Assembly (NCBI RefSeq): GCF_028748185.1 | Contig: NZ_CP118164.1 | Location: forward strand, 682,001 to 746,000 | DNA length: 64,000 nt | Reading direction: 5' to 3' | Origin: Bremerella sp. P1 | GTDB lineage: Bacteria; Planctomycetota; Planctomycetia; Pirellulales; Pirellulaceae | Shown: one piece after another, positions 34,895 to 42,257 of the stretch | Numbering within the stretch: the first letter of the stretch is position 1 | Layout: each line of letters opens with the position of its first letter | The notes under the pieces: generated by a model | What the model was told of the DNA's origin: nothing | The model's database searches: none | What the model saw: only the letters and a program-made list of their open reading frames with translations | Made by a program: the position numbers and the translations under genes

Positions 34895-35157
34895 AAAATG
34901 AGATGGGGAATAGGTAACAAACGAGTTTCAGGTGTCAAAAAGACAGACCAATGGCGTCAATCAATGTCGTTACCGACAAAAATGGACTGTCATTGGAAGT
35001 GAAAAGGGAAGGAATTTATGAGGTGAGGAAGGTTGCCTAGAAACAAGTCAAAGACAGGCAGAAATGTCTTTGGAGCCTGTTTACGCAGGAAAAATGCTCA
35101 CTTTCAAATCCTTGGTGCTGCTTTCAATGTAGGTGCGTGAGCACGAAATCTCGGCTT
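34875..35157 (-). promoter_or_regulatory. long structured 5' leader of DUF1559 copy 1
   Basis: About 283 transcribed but untranslated bases, judged from the promoter at 35164-35192. It shares blocks with the leader of copy 2: a 7-bp pair TGCTCAC/GTGAGCA (35137-35143 with 35095-35101), AAGCAGCA between them, TAAACAGG, GGCAA..TTCCTCA, GTCGGTAACGAC (a hairpin with GUAA tetraloop) and ACGAAAGCGGTA before the AUG. Confidence 0.6.
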
Positions 35158-35163
35158 CTCGCC

Positions 35164-35192
35164 AGATTACACTGTCATAGTATTTTCGTCAA
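35164..35192 (-). promoter_or_regulatory. sigma70-like promoter of DUF1559 copy 1
   Basis: Minus strand TTGACG (35192-35187), 17-base spacer, TAATCT (35169-35164). Start expected near 35157. The element is conserved upstream of copy 2 at the same distance. Confidence 0.65.
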
Positions 35193-35369
35193 TTAATTAA
35201 TGACAAAATGTTACACTCCCGTGACAACATTTCTTACGCAAATATCTCGACAGATTGAAACAATGAATCCTTCTACTCTTGCCACACCTTTAGGGGGCAT
35301 ACTCTGAATCTCGTGCGAACCAATTACCCGTATTTCAGCGTCGGGTTACCTATTGCTTTTCAGAATCAT

Positions 35370-35466
35370 GCGCGAGGCGAACGAAGAAAGCTTTGCCTCG
35401 CGCTTGTGCTATTTAAAGAACCGTGAACGACCGGGTGGCACGACCGATCAACGTGTGTGCCACCCC
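35370..35466 (-). terminator. two successive hairpins after DUF1559 copy 2
   Basis: GGGTGGCAC (35433-35441) pairs with GTGCCACCC (35457-35465), and further downstream on the minus strand GCGCGAGGC (35370-35378) pairs with GCCTCGCGC (35395-35403). Neither has a long T run; together they probably end the copy 2 transcript. Confidence 0.5.
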
Positions 35467-35479
35467 AGCCGAACCTGGA

Positions 35480-36358
35480 TTAGTATTCCCCAACGACGTT
35501 GCCATCGTTGTGTCGAACCAGGTTCCACCAGACGGTGCCGTCGATGGTGGTCGGGATAAAGTGGCAACTGGCATCGGCCAAGGTGACGTTAACACCACCA
35601 GGATGCCCCGAGGCCGTGGTTCGCAGCGAGTTACAGCCCGATTGCTTTCTCACGCTCTGCGGTACTGACGTGGTACCGTAAGCCAACTGATCGCTACCAC
35701 TCTTGCCACCACCGAACATCGGCATCCATCGCACGTTCCAGTTTCCATGCGACCAGATGGTGCCCTGGCTACCACATCGCTGCAGCGATTCAGCAAACAT
35801 CAACGTGTTGGAGGTACCGTCGGTGACGTCTGCCAGATTCTTTTGAGCGACATTTCCGGTCGACGTCGAAGTGGAGCTATTGCCAACGAAAACGTGGTAA
35901 TTGAATTCATAGGAACCGAACGTCCAGTCGTTGCTGTGAATGTGATCGGGATCTGTCGCATCGGAAGGACAGACGTAGGCTTCCACGACTTGACCACGGG
36001 CGGCTTTATTACCGCGGCCGCTGGTAATTCGATTGTTGGCGTAACTGTCGAGGTCGGCCTGATCGTAGAGCGAGGTTTGTTCCATGTAAGGGAGAATCCA
36101 GAAGAACAACGTGCCACGAGTCTTCTTACCGTTCAAAGTCTGGTCTTGGTAAGCGAAAGGAAACTTCCGGTAGGTATCGTGGAAGTTGTGCGTGGCGATA
36201 CCCATCTGTTTCATACCGTTGGTGCACTGCATACGACGAGCCGCTTCGCGGGCTTGTTGTACGGCGGGCAATAGCAGGGCAATCAGAACACCGATGATCG
36301 CAATCACGACCAGAAGTTCAACAAGGGTGAAGCCGCGAGCGCGGGGCGAGACTTTCAT
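35480..36358 (-). CDS. DUF1559 prepilin-like protein (copy 2)
   Basis: 292 residues. Same layout as the gene at 33987: prepilin signal ARGFTLVELLVVIAIIGVL, then the DUF1559 domain with NFHDTYRKFPFAYQDQTLNG, ANVTDGTSN-type motif as TDGTSNTLMFAESLQ, GGVNVTLADASCHFIPTT and a C-terminal HNDGNVVGEY. The two proteins appear about three-quarters identical by eye, and most differences lie in the centre (for example STSTSTGNVAQKN against STSDATQNATQQN). The gene, its leader and its promoter were duplicated as one block. Either may be a major cell-surface pseudopilin-like component. Confidence 0.9.
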   Translation of the reverse strand: MKVSPRARGFTLVELLVVIAIIGVLIALLLPAVQQAREAARRMQCTNGMKQMGIATHNFHDTYRKFPFAYQDQTLNGKKTRGTLFFWILPYMEQTSLYDQADLDSYANNRITSGRGNKAARGQVVEAYVCPSDATDPDHIHSNDWTFGSYEFNYHVFVGNSSTSTSTGNVAQKNLADVTDGTSNTLMFAESLQRCGSQGTIWSHGNWNVRWMPMFGGGKSGSDQLAYGTTSVPQSVRKQSGCNSLRTTASGHPGGVNVTLADASCHFIPTTIDGTVWWNLVRHNDGNVVGEY

Positions 36359-36378
36359 ACGAAGTTACCGCTTTCGTA
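36358..36378 (-). promoter_or_regulatory. hairpin touching the start codon of DUF1559 copy 2
   Basis: On the mRNA, UACGAA (36378-36373) can pair with UUCGUA (36363-36358), the final A being the first base of the AUG; the loop holds GCGGUAA-type bases. Compared with copy 1 the stem is one base pair shorter but in the same place. Confidence 0.5.
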
Positions 36379-36644
36379 AAGAGTGACAGGAGATTGAGAG
36401 CCAATGAGCTCTAGATGTGAAAAGGAAAGTGAAATGGAGTCCCTCTCGGTCGTTGCCGACAGAAAGGACTTCATTGAGGAGATAAGGAGTGGAATTTCTG
36501 AGCGATGAGGAAAATTGCCTACCCAACAAACCGGCGATGGACGAATTGCCCGATGAGACCTGTTTAGGTAAGGGATATGCTCACGTTCATGTCGCCTTGT
36601 GCTGCTGCTTTCAAGACAAATGCGTGAGCCATCACGCATGGGAT
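36359..36644 (-). promoter_or_regulatory. long structured 5' leader of DUF1559 copy 2
   Basis: About 286 bases between the predicted start and the AUG. Matches the copy 1 leader in order: GCTCACG/CGTGAGC pair (36623-36629 with 36579-36585), TGAAAGCAGCA, TAAACAGG, GGCAATTTTCCTCA, GTCGGCAACGAC (hairpin with GCAA tetraloop) flanked here by AGTCC/GGACT, and ACGAAAGCGGTA before the AUG. Confidence 0.6.
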
Positions 36645-36650
36645 ACCACC

Positions 36651-36679
36651 AGAATACAGTGCAATGCTATTTTTGTCAA
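36651..36679 (-). promoter_or_regulatory. sigma70-like promoter of DUF1559 copy 2
   Basis: Minus strand TTGACA (36679-36674), 17-base spacer, TATTCT (36656-36651). The -35 is perfect consensus. Confidence 0.7.
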
Positions 36680-36805
36680 TTTTTCGTGATAAAACGCTAT
36701 GCATCCCTGAAACAGGGCTAAACAGGTATTTCACCGGCCCGCTTGGTTTCATCGCTGGGATACTCAAAGAGAAAAGCGGTTCCAATAAAGGACAGATTGA
36801 TCGGG

Positions 36806-36845
36806 CATAAAAAAAGCCTCAAGCGTAAGCACGCCCGAGGCTTTT
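36806..36845 (-). terminator. intrinsic terminator of the diheme peroxidase gene
   Basis: AAAAGCCTC-AA-GCGT-AAGC-ACGC-CC-GAGGCTTTT; on the minus strand the stem is followed by TTTTTT. It lies about 33 bases after the gene end at 36878. Confidence 0.85.
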
Positions 36846-36877
36846 GATGATTTCTTAAATTGTTCCGTCAGCAAGAC

Positions 36878-38110
36878 TTACTGAGGTAAACGGCCCGGTT
36901 CGATCTTGGGGAACTCGCCGGTGCAAGCCTTCATGAAGTTGACCAGGTCTTCCTTGTCCTGTTGGGTCAGGTTCAGCTTCTTCATCTTGTCGGAAAGGTG
37001 CGGGTTGGGATGACCGCCTTTGGTGTACCACTCGACAACTTCTTCCAGGGTCTTCTGGCTGCCGTCGTGCATGTACGGGGCCGTTTGGACAATGTTGCGG
37101 ATGGTAGGCGTTTTGAAGGCACCCTTGTCCTTTTCCTGCTTGGTCACTTCGTAGCGACCCAGGTCTGGCGTTTCCGCGTCCATACCGACGCCCAGGTTGT
37201 GGTACAGCTCGTCGGTGAAGTTAGCACCGGCGTGACAGGCGGTGCAGTTCCCCTTCTCGCTGAAGAAGATTTCGCGGCCGCGACGGGCACTTTCCGACAT
37301 GCTGGCAGCGTTCTTCTTCGCTTCGGCATACTTGGCGTACAGTTCGGGATCATCTTCTTCGAGGAACTCAAGTTCATCGGCGGGGAACTGCTTCTCGAAG
37401 CTGCGGACCACTTCGTAGTAGTCGTACGGAGCCGGACCGGTAACGATCGTTCGCTCGAAGGTGGCGATCGCCTTGCCGACGTTGTCGATGTTCACACCGT
37501 CGTCGAAGATCTTCTCGAACTGAGCTTTGTAGCCTGGGATCTCGCTTAAGGTCTTCACGCACACTTCGTGAGTGTTCGCCATTTCGATTGGGTTGGCGAT
37601 CGGACCGACGGCCTGGTCTTCCAAGGTGGCCGCACGGCCATCCCAGAACTGCGGACCGCTGAGAATACGATTGAAAGAAACAGGTGAGTTACGGCCACCT
37701 TCCTGACCGTCGACACCAATTCCGAACTGCGACTCGAACGCCCAACCGTAATCAGGATGGTGACAGCTTGCGCAGCTGATGGTGCTGTCGGAAGAAAGAC
37801 GTGGGTCGAAGTAGAGCTGACGACCGAGTTCAATCTTGGCTCGGGTCATTGGGTTTTCGTCGAGGCCGGTAACCTGGCCGGCAGCGGCGTTCAGGCCGTA
37901 AGGCAGTTCGACCTTCAATTCTTCATGATTCTTGGGATCGGCCAGCCACTGGTTGATCTCTTCCAGCTTGAGCGGGCCCTCGCCGGGGATGCCGGCGGTC
38001 AGGGCCGGATCGCCCAGGGTGACCGTGTCTGACTTTTCAGCGGCCAGCAAACTACCGGCCAGGGCAAACGAAGCGGCGGCGATCGCCACGACAAGGCGTG
38101 TCGACTTCAT
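36878..38110 (-). CDS. diheme cytochrome c peroxidase (MauG/CcpA family)
   Basis: 410 residues. ATG at 38110 gives the signal peptide MKSTRLVVAIAAASFALAGS; upstream in-frame codons are not needed. Two heme-binding motifs are visible: SCASCHHPDYGW and CTACHAGANF, and the C-terminal FKTPTIRNIVQTAPYMHDGSQ carries the methionine/tyrosine region of the family. It reduces hydrogen peroxide in the periplasm using electrons from small cytochromes, or performs a MauG-like oxidation. The N-terminal extension (LEEINQWLADPKNHEELKV) is a little longer than in CcpA. A peroxiredoxin gene lies next upstream in position, so the two may form an oxidative-stress locus. Confidence 0.9.
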   Translation of the reverse strand: MKSTRLVVAIAAASFALAGSLLAAEKSDTVTLGDPALTAGIPGEGPLKLEEINQWLADPKNHEELKVELPYGLNAAAGQVTGLDENPMTRAKIELGRQLYFDPRLSSDSTISCASCHHPDYGWAFESQFGIGVDGQEGGRNSPVSFNRILSGPQFWDGRAATLEDQAVGPIANPIEMANTHEVCVKTLSEIPGYKAQFEKIFDDGVNIDNVGKAIATFERTIVTGPAPYDYYEVVRSFEKQFPADELEFLEEDDPELYAKYAEAKKNAASMSESARRGREIFFSEKGNCTACHAGANFTDELYHNLGVGMDAETPDLGRYEVTKQEKDKGAFKTPTIRNIVQTAPYMHDGSQKTLEEVVEWYTKGGHPNPHLSDKMKKLNLTQQDKEDLVNFMKACTGEFPKIEPGRLPQ

Positions 38111-38497
38111 GGTGTTGTCTCTCCAATGGTGTTTAGGCCGTCGCCCAGGGGCAAGGTGACTTTGCTCGGGTGGTTTCCTGGCGAGAGCGGCACGCCCCGC
38201 TGAGATGGTTGGCGGGGGTTTAGGGGTAGGTAGGTTGTTGTTGGCGGCGATTGCCAGTTTGTGGGAGGCTGACAATGCCTACATCTATTATGGCAGACCA
38301 AGCCGCGTGGGTGAAATCGGTTCTGGGAATTCCGGGGAATTAGGTGCGGGCAGCCACAAAAAACTTCCCCCTTTCCCCCGAAGACGGTGGAGAGGGGACA
38401 AGATATGGCCTGCGTGTTGGCTGAAAGTAAGAGCGCACAAAAAAGGCCCCAAACATTTGCTTGGGGCCTTCTGGTGAGTGAATCGCGACGAAGCGTC
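38111..38497. other. 387-base intergenic region before the diheme peroxidase
   Basis: Contains the peroxiredoxin terminator at its right part (38437-38470) and presumably the promoter of the peroxidase gene toward 38110. No clear -10/-35 pair and no convincing small gene was found; the longer open frames are proline/arginine-rich and unsupported. Confidence 0.4.
38437..38470 (-). terminator. intrinsic terminator of the peroxiredoxin gene
   Basis: Minus strand AAGGCCCCAA, loop GCAAATGT, TTGGGGCCTT followed by TTTTG. The 10-bp GC-rich stem ends 28 bases after the peroxiredoxin stop codon. Confidence 0.85.
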
Positions 38498-39091
38498 TTA
38501 GCTGGAGTATTCTGCTTCGAAGAATTCCTTGGAAGCATCGGGCGAGGCCTTGATGCTGCGGGAACCCTCTTTCCAGTTAGCTGGGCAAACTTCGCCATTG
38601 GCTTCAAAGAACTGCAGAGCCTGAACCATGCGGAGGGCTTCCTCAACGCTACGGCCCAGCGGCAGATCGTTGACGACCTGGTGACGGACGGTGCCTTCTT
38701 TGTCGATCAGGAACAAGCCACGCAGAGCGATCCCGCCTGGAAGCAAGACGTCATAGTTCTGAGCGATGGACTTGTCGAGGTCGGCGACCAGCGGGTACTT
38801 GATTTCGCCGATACCGCCTTGGCTACGTGGCGTGTTACGCCATGCCAGGTGCGAGAAATGGCTGTCGATCGAGCAGCCCAGAACCTGTACGTTCAGCTGC
38901 TTGAAGCTTTCGATTGCTTCCGAGAACGCGATGATTTCGGTTGGGCAAACGAAGGTGAAGTCTAGCGGGTAGAAGAACAGCAGGACGTACTGGCCGCGGT
39001 AGTCCGACAGATTGATCTTCTTGAACGAGCCATCTTCCATCACTGCTTCGGCGGAAAAATCCGGAGCTGGCTGTTGAACTAAAACACTCAT
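38498..39091 (-). CDS. typical 2-Cys peroxiredoxin (AhpC/Prx1 type)
   Basis: Reduces hydrogen peroxide and organic peroxides in the cytoplasm. 197 residues, with the peroxidatic cysteine in DFTFVCPTE (C49) and the resolving cysteine in [12 protein letters not shown] (about C169), the layout of two-Cys Prx enzymes. The extended tail ends EFFEAEYSS. The start may be the first ATG at 39094 or the next at 39091 ([12 protein letters not shown]); both agree with homologues. A terminator follows at 38437. Confidence 0.95.
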   Translation of the reverse strand: MSVLVQQPAPDFSAEAVMEDGSFKKINLSDYRGQYVLLFFYPLDFTFVCPTEIIAFSEAIESFKQLNVQVLGCSIDSHFSHLAWRNTPRSQGGIGEIKYPLVADLDKSIAQNYDVLLPGGIALRGLFLIDKEGTVRHQVVNDLPLGRSVEEALRMVQALQFFEANGEVCPANWKEGSRSIKASPDASKEFFEAEYSS

Positions 39092-39324
39092 CAAACTCTC
39101 CCTGGTGTTGGGGTACTGCAGAAATTATGGTAGCTGGAGAACCGGATTTGATCGGGACCATCATCCATGGTGCCAATTTCCGCATCACCTCGCAAGGGGC
39201 GGTTCGCGATCGGTTCTCAATGGTCACTGTGTGGGAGATAAAGCCGGCTGCCGGTGAACTTTCCGCAGCGACCTCAGGTGACTTGGAAACTATTATTCAC
39301 ATCCCTCAACGATAGGCAATAGCC

Positions 39325-39792
39325 ATGGATAAATTATTTTCCATAGGCATTTTAATTACCTGTATCGCACCGCTAATGGGCTGCCAATCGGCAGACAGCC
39401 CCTTGGAAGGGACCTGGCAGGGAACCATGCAGATTTCGGGGCCGGTCAACCATGCATCGGTGGCGCCCAAGGTCGCCAACGATCGGGATGTCTCGCAGGA
39501 GCCGCCCCACACCGATGTCGCCCAGCTGACGATCGAGTTCGTCGGACCAAACGAGCTAAGAATTCAAACCGAACCGATCGATGCCCAAACGATTCTCGCC
39601 CCGGCCGAAAAGCACCTGACATTCGAGATTGCCGAAGCCTTGCCTGATCAGATTCGCTTGAAGCTGCTCGACGAAGACCGCGTGCGGTTCTTGCAGTTGC
39701 GGTTTGCCAACCGGGAAACGATGACCGTCAGCGAAGCGGGCACCGACGTGCGTCTGTTGCCGGTGAAGATGACCCGCGTCGATCAGTTGTAG
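39325..39792 (+). CDS. small lipoprotein, unrecognised
   Basis: 155 residues. Lipoprotein signal MDKLFSIGILITCIAPLMGC with the cysteine at 20. The rest starts DSPLEGTWQGTMQISG, a lipocalin/TIGR03067-like opening seen in many planctomycete lipoproteins, and has alternating hydrophobic strands (QLTIEFVGPNELRIQT, RLKLLDEDRVRFLQLRF). Likely a small beta-barrel or sandwich on the cell surface; function unknown. It is convergent with the gene at 39801, the stop codons being only 8 bases apart. Confidence 0.65.
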   Translation: MDKLFSIGILITCIAPLMGCQSADSPLEGTWQGTMQISGPVNHASVAPKVANDRDVSQEPPHTDVAQLTIEFVGPNELRIQTEPIDAQTILAPAEKHLTFEIAEALPDQIRLKLLDEDRVRFLQLRFANRETMTVSEAGTDVRLLPVKMTRVDQL

Positions 39793-39800
39793 CGGATCGT

Positions 39801-40919
39801 TTACTCGGCGGAGTACTCACGCGCTCCGTAAACGCGTTCGCGATAGAGCACCAGCCCGTGGGCCGCATGGTAGAGGGCACCACACTCCAGCGAAACCTTT
39901 TCGGTCCGTTCAAACACTTCGCACAGATACGAAGCGGCACGACGGACCCATTCTTCTTGGAGCTGCTCGTCTTCCAGCGCCAGCGAGAGGAACTCGAGTG
40001 TGTGCCCCGTGGTTCCGAGGTTCTCGGCCAGGTCAGGCGAACTTCCGGGACGCTGGAAGTAGTTAACGCTCAACGCTCCGTTGGGGTTTTGATATTGGCG
40101 CGCGTTGACGATGCTTTCTTGAATCAGCTTGTCCGCGTCGGCCCAGACGCCTTCGATGGGAAGGCCTGCTTTCTTGCGGCGATTGAGGGCCATCGTCAGG
40201 CCGATCAAGCGATGCGTTCCCCCGCAAGCACCATTGCTCAGACCTTGCTCGATTTCGATCTGAGCCAGATCGCCGATGCTCCACTTTTTGCCCGAGCTAT
40301 CAGTCCACGAGTGATCCGTCGGGAAGTACTTGGTCAGGCCGATCAAGGTCCAACTGAATTCGCGGAGGTGATTGCGAGACGTGTCGAGCTGAACCTGTTG
40401 CACGAAGTTGGTCATCGTGAAGGTGTCTGGCCCCACAATGAACGTTGCGTCGGGAGGAACATCACACTGCGAGAGAACGGCCAGCCACTGATCGTAGTGC
40501 CCCTGCCCTGCCCGGGTGCCAGGCTCGGTGATCGCCCGCATGCCGAAGTTGTCGGCGTCTTCCTCTTTCGATTCCAGCTTGTTGCCGCGTTCAATGGTCC
40601 ATCCATTCATCCGGCCACCTTCGGCCAGGTAGTCGACCACGGGAATCGGCTCGCCTTCGTGCAGGACTGGAAATGCACGACCATAGGCCAGGCTACCGTG
40701 TAGGATCTGCCAAGCCGCGTGGTCCGAAGTATTCAGATGGCGATGTTTCAGCGTGAAGTCGAGGACCTGATCGATCCGCTCGCGAAGCTTCTCAGGTTCG
40801 ATCTTCTCGTCAGCGGAGATCGGCAAAGCACCCTGCGAGATCTCGGGCGGCATCGGCCGGCAACTGGCGAGCGACAGAATGAAGAGAAGTCCCAAAAAAC
40901 GCTGACAAATGGGTGGCAT
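39801..40919 (-). CDS. exported lipoprotein, alpha-helical, unrecognised
   Basis: 372 residues from the ATG at 40919, giving the lipoprotein signal MPPICQRFLGLLFILSLASC. The rest is mostly helical with repeating motifs (IDQVLDFTLKHRHLNTSDHAAWQILHGSL, NGACGGTHRLIGLTMALNRR, LGTTGHTLEFLSLALEDEQL) reminiscent of alpha/alpha-toroid proteins such as terpene-cyclase or squalene-hopene-like folds, but without any catalytic signature. I do not assign a function. Confidence 0.6.
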   Translation of the reverse strand: MPPICQRFLGLLFILSLASCRPMPPEISQGALPISADEKIEPEKLRERIDQVLDFTLKHRHLNTSDHAAWQILHGSLAYGRAFPVLHEGEPIPVVDYLAEGGRMNGWTIERGNKLESKEEDADNFGMRAITEPGTRAGQGHYDQWLAVLSQCDVPPDATFIVGPDTFTMTNFVQQVQLDTSRNHLREFSWTLIGLTKYFPTDHSWTDSSGKKWSIGDLAQIEIEQGLSNGACGGTHRLIGLTMALNRRKKAGLPIEGVWADADKLIQESIVNARQYQNPNGALSVNYFQRPGSSPDLAENLGTTGHTLEFLSLALEDEQLQEEWVRRAASYLCEVFERTEKVSLECGALYHAAHGLVLYRERVYGAREYSAE

Positions 40920-41086
40920 AGACTCGACAGGGGAAAATGCTAGGCGGGGAATATCGAATAACAATCAAATACGGTCCAGACTCTCTACTTTAACTCAGAA
41001 CCTGCCCTAACCAACGGGGAATCACGCGAATTGAGCAACTTCTGAGATGGGAATCCAAAAGAAATAGCCCCCCGCGAGCGAAGCTC

Positions 41087-41092
41087 TATAAT
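41087..41092 (+). promoter_or_regulatory. -10-like element upstream of the YugP-type peptidase
   Basis: TATAAT at 41087-41092, 115 bases before the GTG start. A -35 hexamer at the expected distance is poor, so the call rests on the -10 alone. Confidence 0.35.
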
Positions 41093-41136
41093 TATGCGTT
41101 GGCCCGATGTTTGCGTATTAAGGTTCTGGCAATTTC

Positions 41137-41159
41137 ATGCCTGCCAAAATTGCAGGCAT
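41137..41159 (+). promoter_or_regulatory. leader hairpin upstream of the metallopeptidase gene
   Basis: ATGCCTGC (41137-41144) and GCAGGCAT (41152-41159) pair perfectly around a 7-base loop. It would lie in the 5' untranslated region if transcription starts near 41100. No T run follows. Confidence 0.4.
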
Positions 41160-41206
41160 TTCGCCCCAATTCGCTTTAAAACAGTCCATTTTTGGAGTGA
41201 TAAACC

Positions 41207-41902
41207 GTGATTTTCGACTTCCGTTACCTGCTGTTCATTGCCCCGGCGATCATCTTAGGCATGATCGCTCAGCTTTGGTTGCGGTCTGCCTATGCCAAGG
41301 CCATGAAACAGGCTGCTCCCCTTTCCGGAGCAGCTGCCGCACGTCATATCCTGGATTCTGCCGGTCTGCAGAATGTCGCTATCGAACGCGTCAGTGGACA
41401 CCTGTCTGACCACTACGATCCGCGTGCCAAGGTGCTGCGTCTGAGCCCGGAGGTCTACGCCGAGCGAACCGCCGCGTCGGTGGGTATCGCCGCGCACGAA
41501 GCTGGACATGCGATCCAGGATGCCCGGAATTACTACCCGCTGATCATCCGTAACATGGCCGTCCCGGCGGCACAGTTCGGCGGGAATTTCAGCTTCATTC
41601 TGCTATTTATTGGTTTGGTCATTTCGGGTTCGATTCCGGTGCTCGGTCAGGGGATGATCTGGGGTGGTATCGCACTGTTCAGCTGCGTGGTGTTCTTCCA
41701 GCTGATTAACTTGCCGGTCGAGTTCGACGCCAGTAGCCGTGCCCGGGGGATCTTGATCGATATGAACATCGTTCCCCGCGACGAAATGCCCGCCGTGCGA
41801 GGCGTGCTCAACGCGGCCGCTTTGACCTATGTGGCCGGAACGCTGCAGTCGGTCATGACCTTGATGTACTACTTGATGCTGGCCTCGGCCCGCCGCGACT
41901 AA
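41207..41902 (+). CDS. YugP-type membrane zinc metallopeptidase
   Basis: 231 residues. Starts at a GTG with GGAG 11 bases upstream. The N-terminal helix FRYLLFIAPAIILGMIAQLW is followed by a soluble stretch and the zinc motif HEAGH (H97, E98, H101) within AAHEAGHAIQDARNY, then three more hydrophobic segments and NLPVEFDASSRARG, the conserved second half of the PF04298 (YugP) family. It is an inner-membrane protease of unknown target. Short in length compared with M48 relatives, as usual for this family. It is monocistronic in appearance, followed by 350 bases of mostly noncoding DNA. Confidence 0.85.
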   Translation: MIFDFRYLLFIAPAIILGMIAQLWLRSAYAKAMKQAAPLSGAAAARHILDSAGLQNVAIERVSGHLSDHYDPRAKVLRLSPEVYAERTAASVGIAAHEAGHAIQDARNYYPLIIRNMAVPAAQFGGNFSFILLFIGLVISGSIPVLGQGMIWGGIALFSCVVFFQLINLPVEFDASSRARGILIDMNIVPRDEMPAVRGVLNAAALTYVAGTLQSVMTLMYYLMLASARRD

Positions 41903-42005
41903 GGCCTGCCCAAGTCGAGCTTGGAAGGGGGAACTTTACGTCGATCCCCCTTCCCTCCCCCAATCGCGTCTTGAGTAGCACATCCGCTTGGTCCACACTG
42001 GGGGG

Positions 42006-42110
42006 ATGCCTGACGCCGACTACAACTCTGGAGATCCACCTCCCCTGTGGATGTATGTGGGGGGATTCGTCCTCTTCATCGTACTTATCTTTGCCCTTCG
42101 CAGCTGCTGA
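42006..42110 (+). CDS. 34-aa single-pass membrane peptide
   Basis: Short gene ATG 42006 to TGA 42110, directly preceded by GGGGGG as a likely ribosome-binding site. It reads MPDADYNSGDPPPLWMYVGG, then a hydrophobic stretch FVLFIVLIFALRSC, so about 15 polar residues in front of one transmembrane helix. It lies alone in the 355 bases between the peptidase gene and the first LRR gene. No family is recognised; similar short membrane peptides often associate with larger membrane complexes. Confidence 0.5.
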   Translation: MPDADYNSGDPPPLWMYVGGFVLFIVLIFALRSC

Positions 42111-42257
42111 TTCCGCGAACCAGGTAGCGTCCGCCGGGTTTTGATGCGTTTTCCTGGTAAGTTCTATACCGGGGAAATATCGCATATTTGAGCAGAATGG
42201 CTTACGATACACACAGCTACTCACTGCCCGATCCCTAGCTGCCTTTAAGGCCTTGCG

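Noticed and set aside
38107-38646. 179-aa minus-strand frame before the peroxidase gene
   Set aside because: Overlaps the peroxiredoxin gene and its terminator, and the composition (Arg/Pro/Ser) is that of a shadow frame.
39127-39315. 62-aa open frame on the plus strand upstream of the small lipoprotein gene
   Set aside because: No ribosome-binding site, no hydrophobic or domain signal, and it overlaps the expected promoter region of the peroxiredoxin gene on the other strand.
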